Source of the DNA: a virus
Reading direction: 5' to 3' (one strand)
DNA: 33,742 bases
Virus record (IMG/VR): IMGVR_UViG_3300009108_000034
Location: 1 to 33,742 of that record
Below the pieces are notes generated by a model. The model did no database searches. It had not been told where the DNA came from and saw only the letters and a list, made by a program, of their open reading frames with translations. Position numbers and translations under genes: made by a program. Below, one piece after another: positions 8,892 through 17,939 of the stretch; the stretch's first letter is position 1, and the number at the start of each line of letters is the position of its first letter.

Positions 8892-9332
8892 ATGATTGTA
8901 TTAACGACCACAGCATCCCAGACTTTAAAGATAATACCAAGAGTATATCTTGGAACATTCTATACAAAGGTAAGAGATACAAGTTTAAATAAGACCTTTA
9001 GTTATTTTGTAGATTCAACCACAACGAGTGGAGATTATTTAACCTTTACAAATTCTTATGTAGATGCAAGTGATGATTCTATTTTTATAGAAAATAGGTT
9101 TTATGATTTGGATGTTTATGCAGATTTTAATTTTTGGAATACGAATTTAAGTTTGTGGGAAATGTATGATGAAATATGGCAAACAGATTCAAACCAAGAA
9201 TCAAGAGTTTATAAGGATAGAATTTTTTGTACTAATCAAGATATTGACCAAAATGATTATGATTATTACACTATTAACAAAGGACAATATGAGACCAACG
9301 ATTCATTTGATAATGAGTATATTGTAGTATGA
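8892..9332 (+). CDS. Conserved-type virion protein (146 aa)
   Basis: The ATG at 8892 is preferred over an in-frame TTG 18 bases upstream, because the TTG overlaps the presumed promoter region. The product has 146 residues, beginning M-I-V-L-T-T-T-A-S-Q-T-L-K-I-I-P-R, and ending with an I-F-C-T-N-Q-D-I-D-Q stretch and Y-T-I-N-K-G-Q-Y. The pattern recalls an unnamed virion protein that accompanies portal genes in marine Bacteroidota phages. It overlaps the portal start by four bases (ATGA), so the two are probably translationally coupled. Exact role unknown. Confidence 0.6.
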   Translation: MIVLTTTASQTLKIIPRVYLGTFYTKVRDTSLNKTFSYFVDSTTTSGDYLTFTNSYVDASDDSIFIENRFYDLDVYADFNFWNTNLSLWEMYDEIWQTDSNQESRVYKDRIFCTNQDIDQNDYDYYTINKGQYETNDSFDNEYIVV

Positions 9333-11218
9333 GAAATAAAAAAAGAAATAAAATAGGACAATTTATGAAAAAAACAAATCCCGAAATAAGTTTTGTTAAT
9401 TTAAGTACCTATACAAGTCCAGAGGTTAAAGAAGAACCTCATAAAGACTGGATTCAATATGGTAAGGATAATAATTATTTTCAATTTTTAATTGATAGAT
9501 ATAATGGTAGTCCAACAAATAATGCTGCAATAAATGGAATTTCACAACAAATTTATGGCAAAGGATTAAATGCCACAGATGCAAATAGAAAACCAAATGA
9601 GTATGCTCAAATGGTTACCTTATTTAATAAAGATATGGTAAGGAAATTGTGTTATGATTTAAAATTAATGGGTCAATGTGCTATTCAAGTAATTTATTCT
9701 AAAGATAGAAAAATTGCTAAATTAGAACATTTTCCTATTGAAACACTTAGAGCAGAAAAATGTAATGAAGATGGGGTTGTACCTGCTTATTATTATTTTA
9801 AAGATTGGTTAAATATTAAACCAAGTGAAGAACCTATTCGCATACCTGCTTTTGGTATGAGTAATCAATCTATTGAAATAATGTATATTCAACCATATAA
9901 GGCAGGATTTTATTATTATAGTCCAGTTGATTATCAGGGTGGTTTACAATATTGTGAGTTAGAAGAAGAAATATCTAATTATCATTTGAATAATATTATG
10001 AATGGACTTTCTCCATCAATGCTTATTAATTTCAATAATGGTATCCCTAATCAAGAAGAAAGACAATTAATTGAAAATAGAATAGCAGAAAAATTTAGTG
10101 GTTCAAGTAACTCTGGGAAATTTATACTCGCATTTAATGATACAAAAGATGCACAAGCTGAAATAACTCCAGTACAGTTAAGTGATGCACACCAACAATA
10201 TCAATTTCTTTCAGAAGAAAGCACAAAGAAAATTATGTTGGCTCACAGGGTTGTAAGTCCTATGTTATTAGGTATTAAAGATTCAACTGGCTTAGGCAAT
10301 AATGCTGATGAGATTAAGACAGCTTCTCTTTTAATGGATAATACTGTTATTAGACCGTTTCAAGAACTTTTAATAGATTCCTTTAATCTCCTACTAGCAG
10401 TTAATGATATTGCCTTAAACCTATACTTTACGACCTTACAACCACTAGAATTTACTGATGTTGACCCAGAAATTCAAGATGATGAAGAAATAGAGGAAGA
10501 AACAGGCGTAAAACAAGATGATTCAGTTGAACTTTCAGATGATGATTCAGTAAGATTTTTAGGTTTATTAAAAGAAAGTGCACACAAAATAGGAGATGAT
10601 TATGAGTTTGTTGCAGAAATGGATGAAAACGAAGATGTTGAGCCTGATGAATTTGCTAATTATTTAGTTGAAGAAAAAGAAAATACACTTTCAAAAATTA
10701 AAAAACTTGTAGGATTAAAAGTAGCAACAGAAGATAATGTAGGAAGTTTAAGAGATGGAAGTGCTTTTAGTTATTTAGATTCAAAAAATGGATTGTATAA
10801 AATTCGTTATAAGTATAATAGAGGAATGAAAAAAACAGGAGAATCAAGACCTTTTTGTAGAGAAATGATGAATTTATCAAATAGTGGTTTAGTATGGAGA
10901 ATAGAGGATATTGATAGGGCAAGTTATCCTTTTGAAAAAGACCCTCCAGTCAATGTTCAGTTCAGACATCGACCAGACTTGCCTTACGATATATTTAAAT
11001 TGAAAGGTGGTATTTATTGTCAGCATAAATGGGTTAGGGTTCTATATAGATTGAGAAAAAGAACAAAAGTAAAAAGTGAAAACTTGAATAATTATGTAAT
11101 TGCAAGAAATAAAAATGAAATACCTCAATATATGATAAATAAAAGACCTAGAGGAAGTAATCAAAGTGAAATACCAACTGATAAACAACTTCCAGGGAGA
11201 GGGGCATATCCTAAATAA
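9329..11218 (+). CDS. Portal protein with C-terminal extension
   Basis: A 629-residue protein. The first ~380 residues read as a phage portal: an early W-I-Q-Y-G-K-D-N-N-Y-F segment, a helical crown region, and L-S-E-E-S-T-K-K-I-M-L-A-H-R-V-V-S-P followed by a T-G-L-G-N-N-A-D-E-I loop. After an acidic linker (about 385-450) comes an extra C-terminal domain with R-Y-K-Y-N-R-G, S-R-P-F-C-R-E-M and K-G-G-I-Y-C-Q-H-K-W-V-R motifs, plus a basic tail. The portal is the DNA gate and head-tail connector base. It lies downstream of the capsid and after the tape measure, which is unusual. The extra domain may be a fused morphogenesis module. Confidence 0.8.
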   Translation: MRNKKRNKIGQFMKKTNPEISFVNLSTYTSPEVKEEPHKDWIQYGKDNNYFQFLIDRYNGSPTNNAAINGISQQIYGKGLNATDANRKPNEYAQMVTLFNKDMVRKLCYDLKLMGQCAIQVIYSKDRKIAKLEHFPIETLRAEKCNEDGVVPAYYYFKDWLNIKPSEEPIRIPAFGMSNQSIEIMYIQPYKAGFYYYSPVDYQGGLQYCELEEEISNYHLNNIMNGLSPSMLINFNNGIPNQEERQLIENRIAEKFSGSSNSGKFILAFNDTKDAQAEITPVQLSDAHQQYQFLSEESTKKIMLAHRVVSPMLLGIKDSTGLGNNADEIKTASLLMDNTVIRPFQELLIDSFNLLLAVNDIALNLYFTTLQPLEFTDVDPEIQDDEEIEEETGVKQDDSVELSDDDSVRFLGLLKESAHKIGDDYEFVAEMDENEDVEPDEFANYLVEEKENTLSKIKKLVGLKVATEDNVGSLRDGSAFSYLDSKNGLYKIRYKYNRGMKKTGESRPFCREMMNLSNSGLVWRIEDIDRASYPFEKDPPVNVQFRHRPDLPYDIFKLKGGIYCQHKWVRVLYRLRKRTKVKSENLNNYVIARNKNEIPQYMINKRPRGSNQSEIPTDKQLPGRGAYPK

Positions 11219-11224
11219 AATATT

Positions 11225-11737
11225 ATGGCAACAGCATTATTTATAAATCGTACAGACCTAGTAAGAAATTCCGTGATGGATGGGAATATCGATACGGATA
11301 AGTTTATTCAGTTTATTAAACTCGCACAAGAGATTCATATACAAAATTACACTGGGAGTGAGTTATATAATAAGATAAGTACGTTAATTACTGATGGAAC
11401 TATTGATGATGCAGAAAATGCTAAATATAAAACGTTATTAAACGATTATATTGCTCCTATGCTTATATGGTTTGCTCAAGTGGACTACATTCCATTCGCT
11501 GCATATCAAATAAGAAATGGTGGGATTTTTAAACATACATCAGAAACTGCTGAAACAGTTAGTAAAAATGAAGTTGATTATTTAGTAGAAAAAGCACGAA
11601 CTAATGCACAATGGTACACAAGAAGATTTATTGATTATATGAGTTTCAATAGCAATAATTTTTCTGAATATACGAGTAATACTAATGATGATATAAACCC
11701 AAGTCACGATGCGACTTTTAATGGTTGGGTATTATGA
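11225..11737 (+). CDS. Head-tail connector / head completion protein
   Basis: A 170-residue mostly helical protein with an N-terminal segment about binding along I-K-L-A-Q-E-I-H-I-Q-N-Y-T-G-S-E-L-Y. It continues with Y-I-A-P-M-L-I-W-F-A-Q-V-D-Y and ends with R-R-F-I-D-Y-M. Its shape and size match the gp6-like/DUF6712 head completion family of Bacteroidota phages. It follows the portal after six bases, the usual place for the connector. Confidence 0.65.
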   Translation: MATALFINRTDLVRNSVMDGNIDTDKFIQFIKLAQEIHIQNYTGSELYNKISTLITDGTIDDAENAKYKTLLNDYIAPMLIWFAQVDYIPFAAYQIRNGGIFKHTSETAETVSKNEVDYLVEKARTNAQWYTRRFIDYMSFNSNNFSEYTSNTNDDINPSHDATFNGWVL

Positions 11738-11832
11738 TATATAAACCAAAAAAATATAATATTGAAAAGTTAAAAATATTTTTAAAAAAATTAAACGATA
11801 AAAAAAACATAAAAGATGGCAAGTTTATTTAA
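11734..11832 (+). CDS. Possible small basic ORF (32 aa)
   Basis: A 32-residue, lysine-rich ORF starting in an ATGA overlap with the connector stop and running 17 bases into the fibre gene. The overlap at both ends favours it, but its composition is simply that of an AT-rich spacer, so it may not be a functional protein. Confidence 0.25.
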   Translation: MIYKPKKYNIEKLKIFLKKLNDKKNIKDGKFI

Positions 11833-14800
11833 TACAAAAATCAGTAATACTTATGTTGGATTATTAAAAACTGTAGATAATGCAGTTATTGGTGCTACTT
11901 TAAAAGAACTTACAGATGGTTTAGGAAATCAATCAGGATTATACTTAAATACAAGTGGGGATTTTAAAGCAACTGGAATTTTAGAGTGGGGTTCACTAAA
12001 GGATACAGGGGAAAGTATAACAATTACTAAGTTCGTAGATGAGGCAGATGGCATAGCTTCAAATGATAACGATACAACAATTCCAACAAGTGCTGCGATA
12101 GTGGATTATGTGGCTGCAAGAATAACTTTAGAGGACTTAGATTTTAGTGGAACAACAGGTACAGGTTCAGTTGATTTAGATAGTCAAGTTTTTGCTATTA
12201 CAGGAACAGCTAATCAAATAGAAACTACAGCTTCAAGTCAAAGTTTAACTTTAGCTTTTCCAAGTGCTGGAATAGTCTTACCAGATGGTTCTACAGCTAC
12301 AACTCAAAGTGCAGGAGATAATTCTACAAAAGTTGCTACCACAGCTTACGTTGAAACAGCAGTTGATACGGTAGATACTTTAGCTGAAATACTTGCTATT
12401 GGAAACACAACTGGAGTAACTAAAATTTCAGTTGATAATACGTCTAGTGGAATTGACTTAATTGATGATGCTAAAATAAGACTAGGAACAGGAAATGATT
12501 TTGAAATATACCACGATGGCTCAAATAGTTATATAAAAGATGTAGGTACTGGTAATTTAGAAATACAAGCAAGTGCTATTATTTTAAAAGATACAAGTTC
12601 TAATACATTAGGAACATTTTATAGTGGTGGAAAAAATGAGTTCTACTTTAATTCTTCAAAAAAGCTAGAGACAACTTCAGATGGAGCTACCGTTACAGGA
12701 GGACTAACAGCAACAGGGAGTTCTGTATTTACTGCTGCAAGTTTTAGTGGAACAATTACTGGAGATTTAACTGGAGATGTAACTGGTAACGTAACAGCAA
12801 CTTCTGTTTTAGCAGATGGGGTTACTGCTACAACTCAATCATCAAGTAACAATTCAACTAAGGTAGCTACAACTGCTTATGTAGATACTCAAGCAGGTTT
12901 AAGTGATACTCTTTCAGAAGTTCTTGCAATAGGTAATACTACAGGTGCTACAAAAATTTCAGTAGATAATACTTCAGGTGGAATAGATTTTATTGATAAC
13001 GCTAAGGTTAGATTTGGAACAGGAAACGACCTAGAAATCTATCACGATGCTTCTGATAGTTTCATAAAAGATGGTGGAGTAGGAGATTTATTAATTCAAG
13101 CTGATGACCTTATAATCAAATCAAGTGGAGGCACAGAAACAAAGGCAACTTTTGAAACAAATGGTGCAGTAGCACTTTATTATGATGATGCTTCTAAAAT
13201 ACAAACTACAAATACAGGAATAAATGTCACAGGAGGTATTACAACAAATGCAGCTTCAACTTTTTCATCTTCGTTAGATGTTACAGGAGCAATAACAGCA
13301 GACGGTGGTTTAAACCTTAATGATAATGATAAAATTAAACTTGGAACAAGTCAAGATTTAGAAATTTATCACGATGGTAGCAATAGTATTATAGAGGACA
13401 CAGGCACAGGAGATTTACACATTATTGGAGATAATGATATAGTATTTAAAGATGGTAGTGGAAATATTTTAGCTAATATGAATGCTATAAATTCTGTTGA
13501 ATTGAATTTTGCAGGAACAAATAAATTTGCTACTACAAATACAGGCGTTGATATTACAGGTGTTGCAAATGTATCAAGTGAGGTTTTTGTTGGTACAGCA
13601 AATTCAGTTTTTGGAGAAAATTTATTACGATTTAAGTCAGCAGGTACAGGATATTTTGACCATAATACAACCTCACAAAGTTTTATTTTTAGAACTTCAA
13701 ATTCAAGTAGTTTAGATACAACAGCTTTAACTATATCAGCAAATGGAGATTTATCTACAGGCAGGGATGTAACGATAGCAGGAGATTTAACCGTAAATGG
13801 CACGACAACTACAGTAAACACCGAACATTTTAATGTAGAAGATCCATTAATTTCTATGTCAAAAGACAACGCTGCAAACTCTGTGGATATTGGATTCTAT
13901 GGAAAATATAATGATGGAACAGCAAGGTATTTAGGTTTATTTTCAGATGCTTCTGATGCGAATAGATTTAAACTATTCAAAGGACTTACAGCAGAGCCAA
14001 CAACCACAGTAGATACATCAGGAACAGGATATGAATATGCAGACATATTATTAGCTTCTCTTGAATCAAGAGGAAATCTTACTATTAAACAACAAGATGA
14101 TTCAGGTTTTGATGGTGGTTTAATTATTACAAGAAGTGCTAATACTCAAAAACTTGTTATTGGTATGGATGGGGGTGCTGTTAATTTCAATAGTCCAGAT
14201 TCTTTGACTTATAAATTTAGAGCAAACGGAACAGAAAAAGCAAGTATAGATGGCTCAGGAAATACGACATTTGCAGGAGATTTAACTGTACAGGGAGGAG
14301 ATATTTTAAATTCTTCTGGTCATTTTACTATCACTTCTGCTGATGATTTTAATGTTGATGCTGCTGGTCAAATAAATTTAGACGCTGATGGCGGTAATAT
14401 TAGATTTAAAGATGCAGGAACTGAAATTGGTGCTTTAGACTTAACAGGTGGTTTAGCCTTAAAAAGTAGTGTTTCAGATGCAGACTTTTTTATACAAGGA
14501 AATGATGGGGGTTCAATTATTAATGCTTTACAAATTGATATGTCAAATGGTGGCTCTGCTACATTTAATAATGATGTTACTATTACAGGAACTACTTATG
14601 TTAATAATGTACAAGCAAGAACATCAGCAGGTCTTAAAGTAGGAAATGATGATTTTAGTGGTTTTGTACAAGTAGCAGATAATGGTCAAGTTAATTTTGA
14701 TTCAGGAAATTCAGAAATACACTTTTTAGGAAGTGGTACTACTTTTGGAAAAATATTTAAATCAAGTGATAATTTTTACATAAACAATCCAATTCAAGAC

Positions 14801-16597
14801 AAAGATATTATTTTTAGTGGGAATGATGGTGGAAGTTCTGTAACTGCTCTAACCTTAGATATGTCAAATGGTGGCTCTGCTACATTTTCAGATGATATTG
14901 ATTATGGTGGTAAATTAACACAAACAGGAACAGGTGCTAATACTTTTGCAGGTTCAGTAGGAATTGGTGTTGCTCCAGAAGAACTATTACATTTAAAATC
15001 CGATAATCCAAAGGTTTATTTAGAAGATGGAAACGCAGGAACAAATGAAAAAGTTTACTCAATATATCCAGCAGGAAGCCAATATGTATTACAAACACTT
15101 GCAGATGATTATGGAGCAGGACAACAAATATATGTAGTGGATAGAAATGGAACAACAGTAGATGGACAAAAATGGTATATAAATAATTCAGAAGCCTTAG
15201 TTTTAGATTCAAGTGGATACGTAGGAATTGGTATAACTGACCCAGATTCTTATTACGGAAAACAATTAGTAGTAGCAGCAGCCGATGAAAGTGGTATTAC
15301 CATTATGGGGACTGCCTCTAATCAAAAACAATATTTATGTTTTGCATCAAATTCTACAGGAGCAAATGCTTATGCAGGATATATGGCTTATGACCATAAT
15401 ACCAACGCATTATCCTTTGCTACTAATGGGGGAAGTAATGCTCTTACTTTAGATTCATCTCAAAACGCAACTTTTACAGGGAATGTAACTATATCAAATA
15501 GTTCAAATAGTTTTTTAAGACTTCAAAAGGTAATTAACGAATCTGCTTTACCAGATGTACCTGACGAACACGTTATTTCACTTTATCCACCTACAACAAC
15601 TGATTATTATGGTGGTGGAATATCTTGGAGTGAAGGCTCAAATACAGCAGCAAGTATAGGTGTTTATGATGCAGGCTCTGGTGGTGCTTTAGGAATGTAT
15701 TTAGCAACTGGTAATAATACAACTTTAACAAAAGCCCTAACAATAGATAATTCTCAAAACGCAACTTTTGCAGGAAATGTTACACTTGAACAAGATACAA
15801 GTACAGTTTATGATAGTACTGCAAATCAAACTGGTGGTTTATGGGTAAACAATATATATCACGAAGCATTAAATACATTTTCACAAATTAGATTAGGCGT
15901 TAGTGGAGCAAGTGGCGCATCAAGTGCAAGAATAGTTGGTATAGAAACAGGACAAGCTCAAAGTGATTTAGCTTTTGTTCTTAGAGATGGTTCAGGATAT
16001 AATGAAGTGGTAAGATTAAAAGGTTCAAATCAAAATGTAGGAATTGGAAACACGAGTGCCACTTATAGACTTACTGTTACTCACGATGTAGCTAACTATA
16101 TAGCAGCATTTCAAAATTCAGATGCTTCTACTGGATATGGGGTTTTGATAGATTCAACAGATGGAACTACTGGATATATTGCAGCAGGATTCAGAACAGC
16201 AGGAGGGGTTTATAAATGTCAGATTCTTGGTAATGGAGATATTGTAAATGTTAATAATTCTTACGGCACTTTATCAGATATTAAATTAAAAGAAAACATC
16301 AAAGATGCAACTCCAAAACTTGATGACCTTTGTAAATTACAAGTTAGAAATTTTGATTTAAAATCTACAGGAGAAAAACAAATTGGTTTTGTAGCGCAAG
16401 AAATGGAAAAAGTGTTTCCTACTTTAGTTTATGAAACAGATGATACACAAGATACAGAAGATGGAACTATTGAAAAAACAGGAGAAAAAACTAAGGCAAT
16501 AAAAACTTCCGTTTTAGTTCCTATGTTAGTCAAAGCTGTACAAGAACTTAAAGCAGAGGTAGATGAATTAAAGAAAAATTGTAATTGTCAAAAATAA
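11816..16597 (+). CDS. Tail fibre with C-terminal S74 self-cleaving chaperone
   Basis: A 1593-residue protein made of repeated beta-rich units. Three copies of a unit containing L-G-T-G-N-D-F-E-I-Y-H-D-G-S-N-S (about residues 190-255, 355-420, 500-550) follow repeats of N-S-T-K-V-A-T-T-A-Y-V. Residues 1487-1593 are an intramolecular chaperone of the S74 family. The catalytic pair is S1487 and K1492 in S-D-I-K-L-K-E-N-I, followed by Q-I-G-F-V-A-Q-E-M-E-K-V-F-P, and the domain ends in a coiled coil. The family trimerises fibres and then cuts itself off before the serine. This is the likely host receptor-binding fibre. Confidence 0.9.
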   Translation: MASLFNTKISNTYVGLLKTVDNAVIGATLKELTDGLGNQSGLYLNTSGDFKATGILEWGSLKDTGESITITKFVDEADGIASNDNDTTIPTSAAIVDYVAARITLEDLDFSGTTGTGSVDLDSQVFAITGTANQIETTASSQSLTLAFPSAGIVLPDGSTATTQSAGDNSTKVATTAYVETAVDTVDTLAEILAIGNTTGVTKISVDNTSSGIDLIDDAKIRLGTGNDFEIYHDGSNSYIKDVGTGNLEIQASAIILKDTSSNTLGTFYSGGKNEFYFNSSKKLETTSDGATVTGGLTATGSSVFTAASFSGTITGDLTGDVTGNVTATSVLADGVTATTQSSSNNSTKVATTAYVDTQAGLSDTLSEVLAIGNTTGATKISVDNTSGGIDFIDNAKVRFGTGNDLEIYHDASDSFIKDGGVGDLLIQADDLIIKSSGGTETKATFETNGAVALYYDDASKIQTTNTGINVTGGITTNAASTFSSSLDVTGAITADGGLNLNDNDKIKLGTSQDLEIYHDGSNSIIEDTGTGDLHIIGDNDIVFKDGSGNILANMNAINSVELNFAGTNKFATTNTGVDITGVANVSSEVFVGTANSVFGENLLRFKSAGTGYFDHNTTSQSFIFRTSNSSSLDTTALTISANGDLSTGRDVTIAGDLTVNGTTTTVNTEHFNVEDPLISMSKDNAANSVDIGFYGKYNDGTARYLGLFSDASDANRFKLFKGLTAEPTTTVDTSGTGYEYADILLASLESRGNLTIKQQDDSGFDGGLIITRSANTQKLVIGMDGGAVNFNSPDSLTYKFRANGTEKASIDGSGNTTFAGDLTVQGGDILNSSGHFTITSADDFNVDAAGQINLDADGGNIRFKDAGTEIGALDLTGGLALKSSVSDADFFIQGNDGGSIINALQIDMSNGGSATFNNDVTITGTTYVNNVQARTSAGLKVGNDDFSGFVQVADNGQVNFDSGNSEIHFLGSGTTFGKIFKSSDNFYINNPIQDKDIIFSGNDGGSSVTALTLDMSNGGSATFSDDIDYGGKLTQTGTGANTFAGSVGIGVAPEELLHLKSDNPKVYLEDGNAGTNEKVYSIYPAGSQYVLQTLADDYGAGQQIYVVDRNGTTVDGQKWYINNSEALVLDSSGYVGIGITDPDSYYGKQLVVAAADESGITIMGTASNQKQYLCFASNSTGANAYAGYMAYDHNTNALSFATNGGSNALTLDSSQNATFTGNVTISNSSNSFLRLQKVINESALPDVPDEHVISLYPPTTTDYYGGGISWSEGSNTAASIGVYDAGSGGALGMYLATGNNTTLTKALTIDNSQNATFAGNVTLEQDTSTVYDSTANQTGGLWVNNIYHEALNTFSQIRLGVSGASGASSARIVGIETGQAQSDLAFVLRDGSGYNEVVRLKGSNQNVGIGNTSATYRLTVTHDVANYIAAFQNSDASTGYGVLIDSTDGTTGYIAAGFRTAGGVYKCQILGNGDIVNVNNSYGTLSDIKLKENIKDATPKLDDLCKLQVRNFDLKSTGEKQIGFVAQEMEKVFPTLVYETDDTQDTEDGTIEKTGEKTKAIKTSVLVPMLVKAVQELKAEVDELKKNCNCQK
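14537..14566 (+). repeat. 30-bp direct repeat inside fibre gene, copy 1
   Basis: Identical over 30 bases to 14858-14887. It encodes D-M-S-N-G-G-S-A-T-F in both places. The identity includes third codon positions, so recent duplication or recombination is likely. Confidence 0.85.
14858..14887 (+). repeat. 30-bp direct repeat inside fibre gene, copy 2
   Basis: Second exact copy of the repeat at 14537-14566, 321 bases downstream and in the same reading frame (321 is a multiple of three). Recombination between the copies would delete 107 residues in frame. Confidence 0.85.
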
Positions 16598-16728
16598 TGG
16601 AAGAAGAAATTGAAGATTTAAAAGTTAAAGTTGATGATAGTTTAATTCCAGATGTGGAAATACTTAAACAAGAAATAGCAGTTTTAAAAAGAAATTGCAC
16701 ACGACAAAACAATGAAAGAGAAAAATAA
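16597..16728 (+). CDS. Coiled-coil mini-protein after fibre (43 aa)
   Basis: A 43-residue ORF that starts on the last base of the fibre stop (TAATG). Its end, I-L-K-Q-E-I-A-V-L-K-R-N-C-T-R-Q, echoes the fibre end E-L-K-A-E-V-D-E-L-K-K-N-C-N-C-Q-K, with the same heptad pattern and a cysteine at the same place. It may be a split-off or duplicated trimerisation coil that can pair with the chaperone domain. Function unproven. Confidence 0.55.
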   Translation: MEEEIEDLKVKVDDSLIPDVEILKQEIAVLKRNCTRQNNEREK

Positions 16729-16730
16729 AT

Positions 16731-16738
16731 TATATTTG
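16731..16738 (+). promoter_or_regulatory. Candidate -7 promoter element TATATTTG
   Basis: An exact TAnnTTTG match in the 35-bp gap between the coiled-coil ORF and the next gene (ATG at 16764). No good -33 TTG lies at normal spacing, so the call is tentative. Confidence 0.4.
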
Positions 16739-16763
16739 TTATTATTAACATAAATTTTAAAAA

Positions 16764-17015
16764 ATGAGTAAAGTAGAAAAAATTACAGAAGAAGAATTAA
16801 AAGAACTACAAGAACAAGAACAAAAAAAATCTGCAATCTTACACGACTTAGGTGTTTTAGAAACACAAAAACATAGTTTGTTGCACGTCTGGGCAGATAT
16901 AGTTACCCAACAAGAGGGTGCTAAAAAAGAATTGGAAGAAAAATACGGAAAAGTTAATATTGATTTGAAAACAGGCGAGTATAAAGAAATCAAAGAAGAT
17001 GAACCTAAAAAGTAA
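16764..17015 (+). CDS. Small charged coiled-coil protein (83 aa)
   Basis: An 83-residue, Glu/Lys-rich helical protein. The pattern I-T-E-E-E-L-K-E-L-Q-E-Q, then L-E-T-Q-K-H-S-L-L-H, then L-E-E-K-Y-G-K-V-N-I resembles a short protein often found after fibre genes in marine phages. It starts behind ATTTTAAAAA. Unnamed function, possibly a virion or fibre assembly accessory. Confidence 0.6.
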   Translation: MSKVEKITEEELKELQEQEQKKSAILHDLGVLETQKHSLLHVWADIVTQQEGAKKELEEKYGKVNIDLKTGEYKEIKEDEPKK

Positions 17016-17025
17016 TATATCTCTA

Positions 17026-17187
17026 ATGAGTGTAACTGATATAAAAATTTATTGTCTTAATTTGACAACATTAGGAATTAGTTTTACTCAAATAGATATA
17101 TTATTAAAAGTTATTTTAGTTGCAATTTCAATAGCTTATACTTTACATAAATGGTATTTATTATGGCAAAAACAAAAGCAAAAGTAA
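17026..17187 (+). CDS. Small membrane protein (53 aa), possible holin
   Basis: The start at 17026 is favoured over 16999, because it avoids overlap with the upstream gene. The protein has one hydrophobic helix (I-L-L-K-V-I-L-V-A-I-S-I-A-Y-T-L) and a Lys/Gln-rich C-terminus. It overlaps the M15 peptidase gene by 25 bases. The pairing of a small one-helix protein with an endopeptidase suggests a role in lysis. It could equally be a virion membrane accessory. Confidence 0.5.
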   Translation: MSVTDIKIYCLNLTTLGISFTQIDILLKVILVAISIAYTLHKWYLLWQKQKQK

Positions 17188-17645
17188 GTAAGGCAATAAG
17201 TGAAAATATTTCATTTAAAGAAGCTACATTTTCCAATACAGCTAAGAGGTTAAAAATAAAAAACGAACCTACGGAAACTCATATTAAAAATATGAAAACA
17301 ATAGCTGAAAAATGTTTCCAGCCTTTAAGAGAATGGGCAGACCATCCTATAGCAGTTAATTCAATGTATAGATGTTCTAAACTTTGTGAAGCCATAGGGT
17401 CAAGTAAAAACTCACAACACACTCAGGGTCAAGCACTTGACATATCAACCTTAGGAGAAAAAACAAATGGAGAATTATTTGAATGGATAAAAGAAAATTT
17501 AAAATTTGACCAACTTATTTGGGAGTTTGGCAATAATAATAATCCAAGATGGATTCATATATCGTATGTTAATCCTAAAAAAAACAGAAACCGAGTATTA
17601 AAAGCAAAAAAAAGAGGTAGCCAAATAACTTATTTTGTTATCTAA
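17163..17645 (+). CDS. M15-family peptidase (putative endolysin)
   Basis: The protein has 160 residues from 17163; an in-frame ATG at 17151 adds four. Zinc-binding residues of the M15 fold are visible: H86 and D93 in S-Q-H-T-Q-G-Q-A-L-D-I, E121 in I-W-E-F-G and H132 in W-I-H-I-S. R70 lies in S-M-Y-R, as in D-Ala-D-Ala-type enzymes. The family cuts peptidoglycan cross-links. There is no signal peptide, so it would need a holin for release. Several small membrane proteins encoded just upstream and downstream fit a lysis cassette. Confidence 0.87.
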   Translation: MAKTKAKVSKAISENISFKEATFSNTAKRLKIKNEPTETHIKNMKTIAEKCFQPLREWADHPIAVNSMYRCSKLCEAIGSSKNSQHTQGQALDISTLGEKTNGELFEWIKENLKFDQLIWEFGNNNNPRWIHISYVNPKKNRNRVLKAKKRGSQITYFVI

Positions 17646-17806
17646 TGTCGTTAAAAAGATATGAGGTTGCTATAATTGATAGGTCGTTAGATGGTTATCA
17701 ATTTATACTAGGAATTTCAATACATCCAAAAGATGATGAAAATGATTTTTTGGAAATTAATTTTTATTTTTTTTTTATAATATTACATATTAAATTATTT
17801 TATTAA
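17645..17806 (+). CDS. Small protein with hydrophobic C-terminus (53 aa)
   Basis: A 53-residue ORF starting on the last base of the M15 gene stop (TAATG). Its N-terminus, L-K-R-Y-E-V-A-I-I-D-R-S-L-D-G-Y-Q-F, looks like a folded beta domain. The last 15 residues are Phe/Ile-rich (Y-F-F-F-I-I-L-H-I-K-L-F-Y) and very AT-rich in DNA. It could be membrane-attached. Function unknown. Confidence 0.5.
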   Translation: MSLKRYEVAIIDRSLDGYQFILGISIHPKDDENDFLEINFYFFFIILHIKLFY

Positions 17807-17938
17807 ATGCCAATACCAAAAGTAAAACAGGGAGAAAAACAAAAAGATTTTATGCTAAGGTGTATTCCGCAGTTAATGAAATATCACGACAAAGAACAAG
17901 CAGTAGCTATATGCTACAAAACTTTTAAAGACAAATAA
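17807..17938 (+). CDS. Small conserved-type phage protein (43 aa, Cys motif)
   Basis: A 43-residue ORF directly abutting the previous stop. It reads M-P-I-P-K-V-K-Q-G-E-K-Q-K-D-F-M then R-C-I-P and A-V-A-I-C-Y-K-T-F. This M-P-I-P...G-E...R-C...V-A-I-C pattern resembles short peptides seen in many phages, sometimes near portal or protease genes. Role unknown. Confidence 0.65.
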   Translation: MPIPKVKQGEKQKDFMLRCIPQLMKYHDKEQAVAICYKTFKDK

Positions 17939-17939
17939 A

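Noticed and set aside
13369-13869. Long open frame on the minus strand inside the fibre gene
   Set aside because: It is a shadow of the repetitive fibre coding sequence. It has no start context, no neighbours on that strand, and low-complexity content.
15575-15595. DnaA-box-like TTATCCACC in the fibre gene
   Set aside because: A single near match inside coding sequence, without clustering, is expected by chance.
11816-16597. Diversity-generating retroelement acting on the fibre
   Set aside because: No reverse transcriptase and no template repeat with adenine-biased changes are present. The fibre repeats are ordinary structural repeats.
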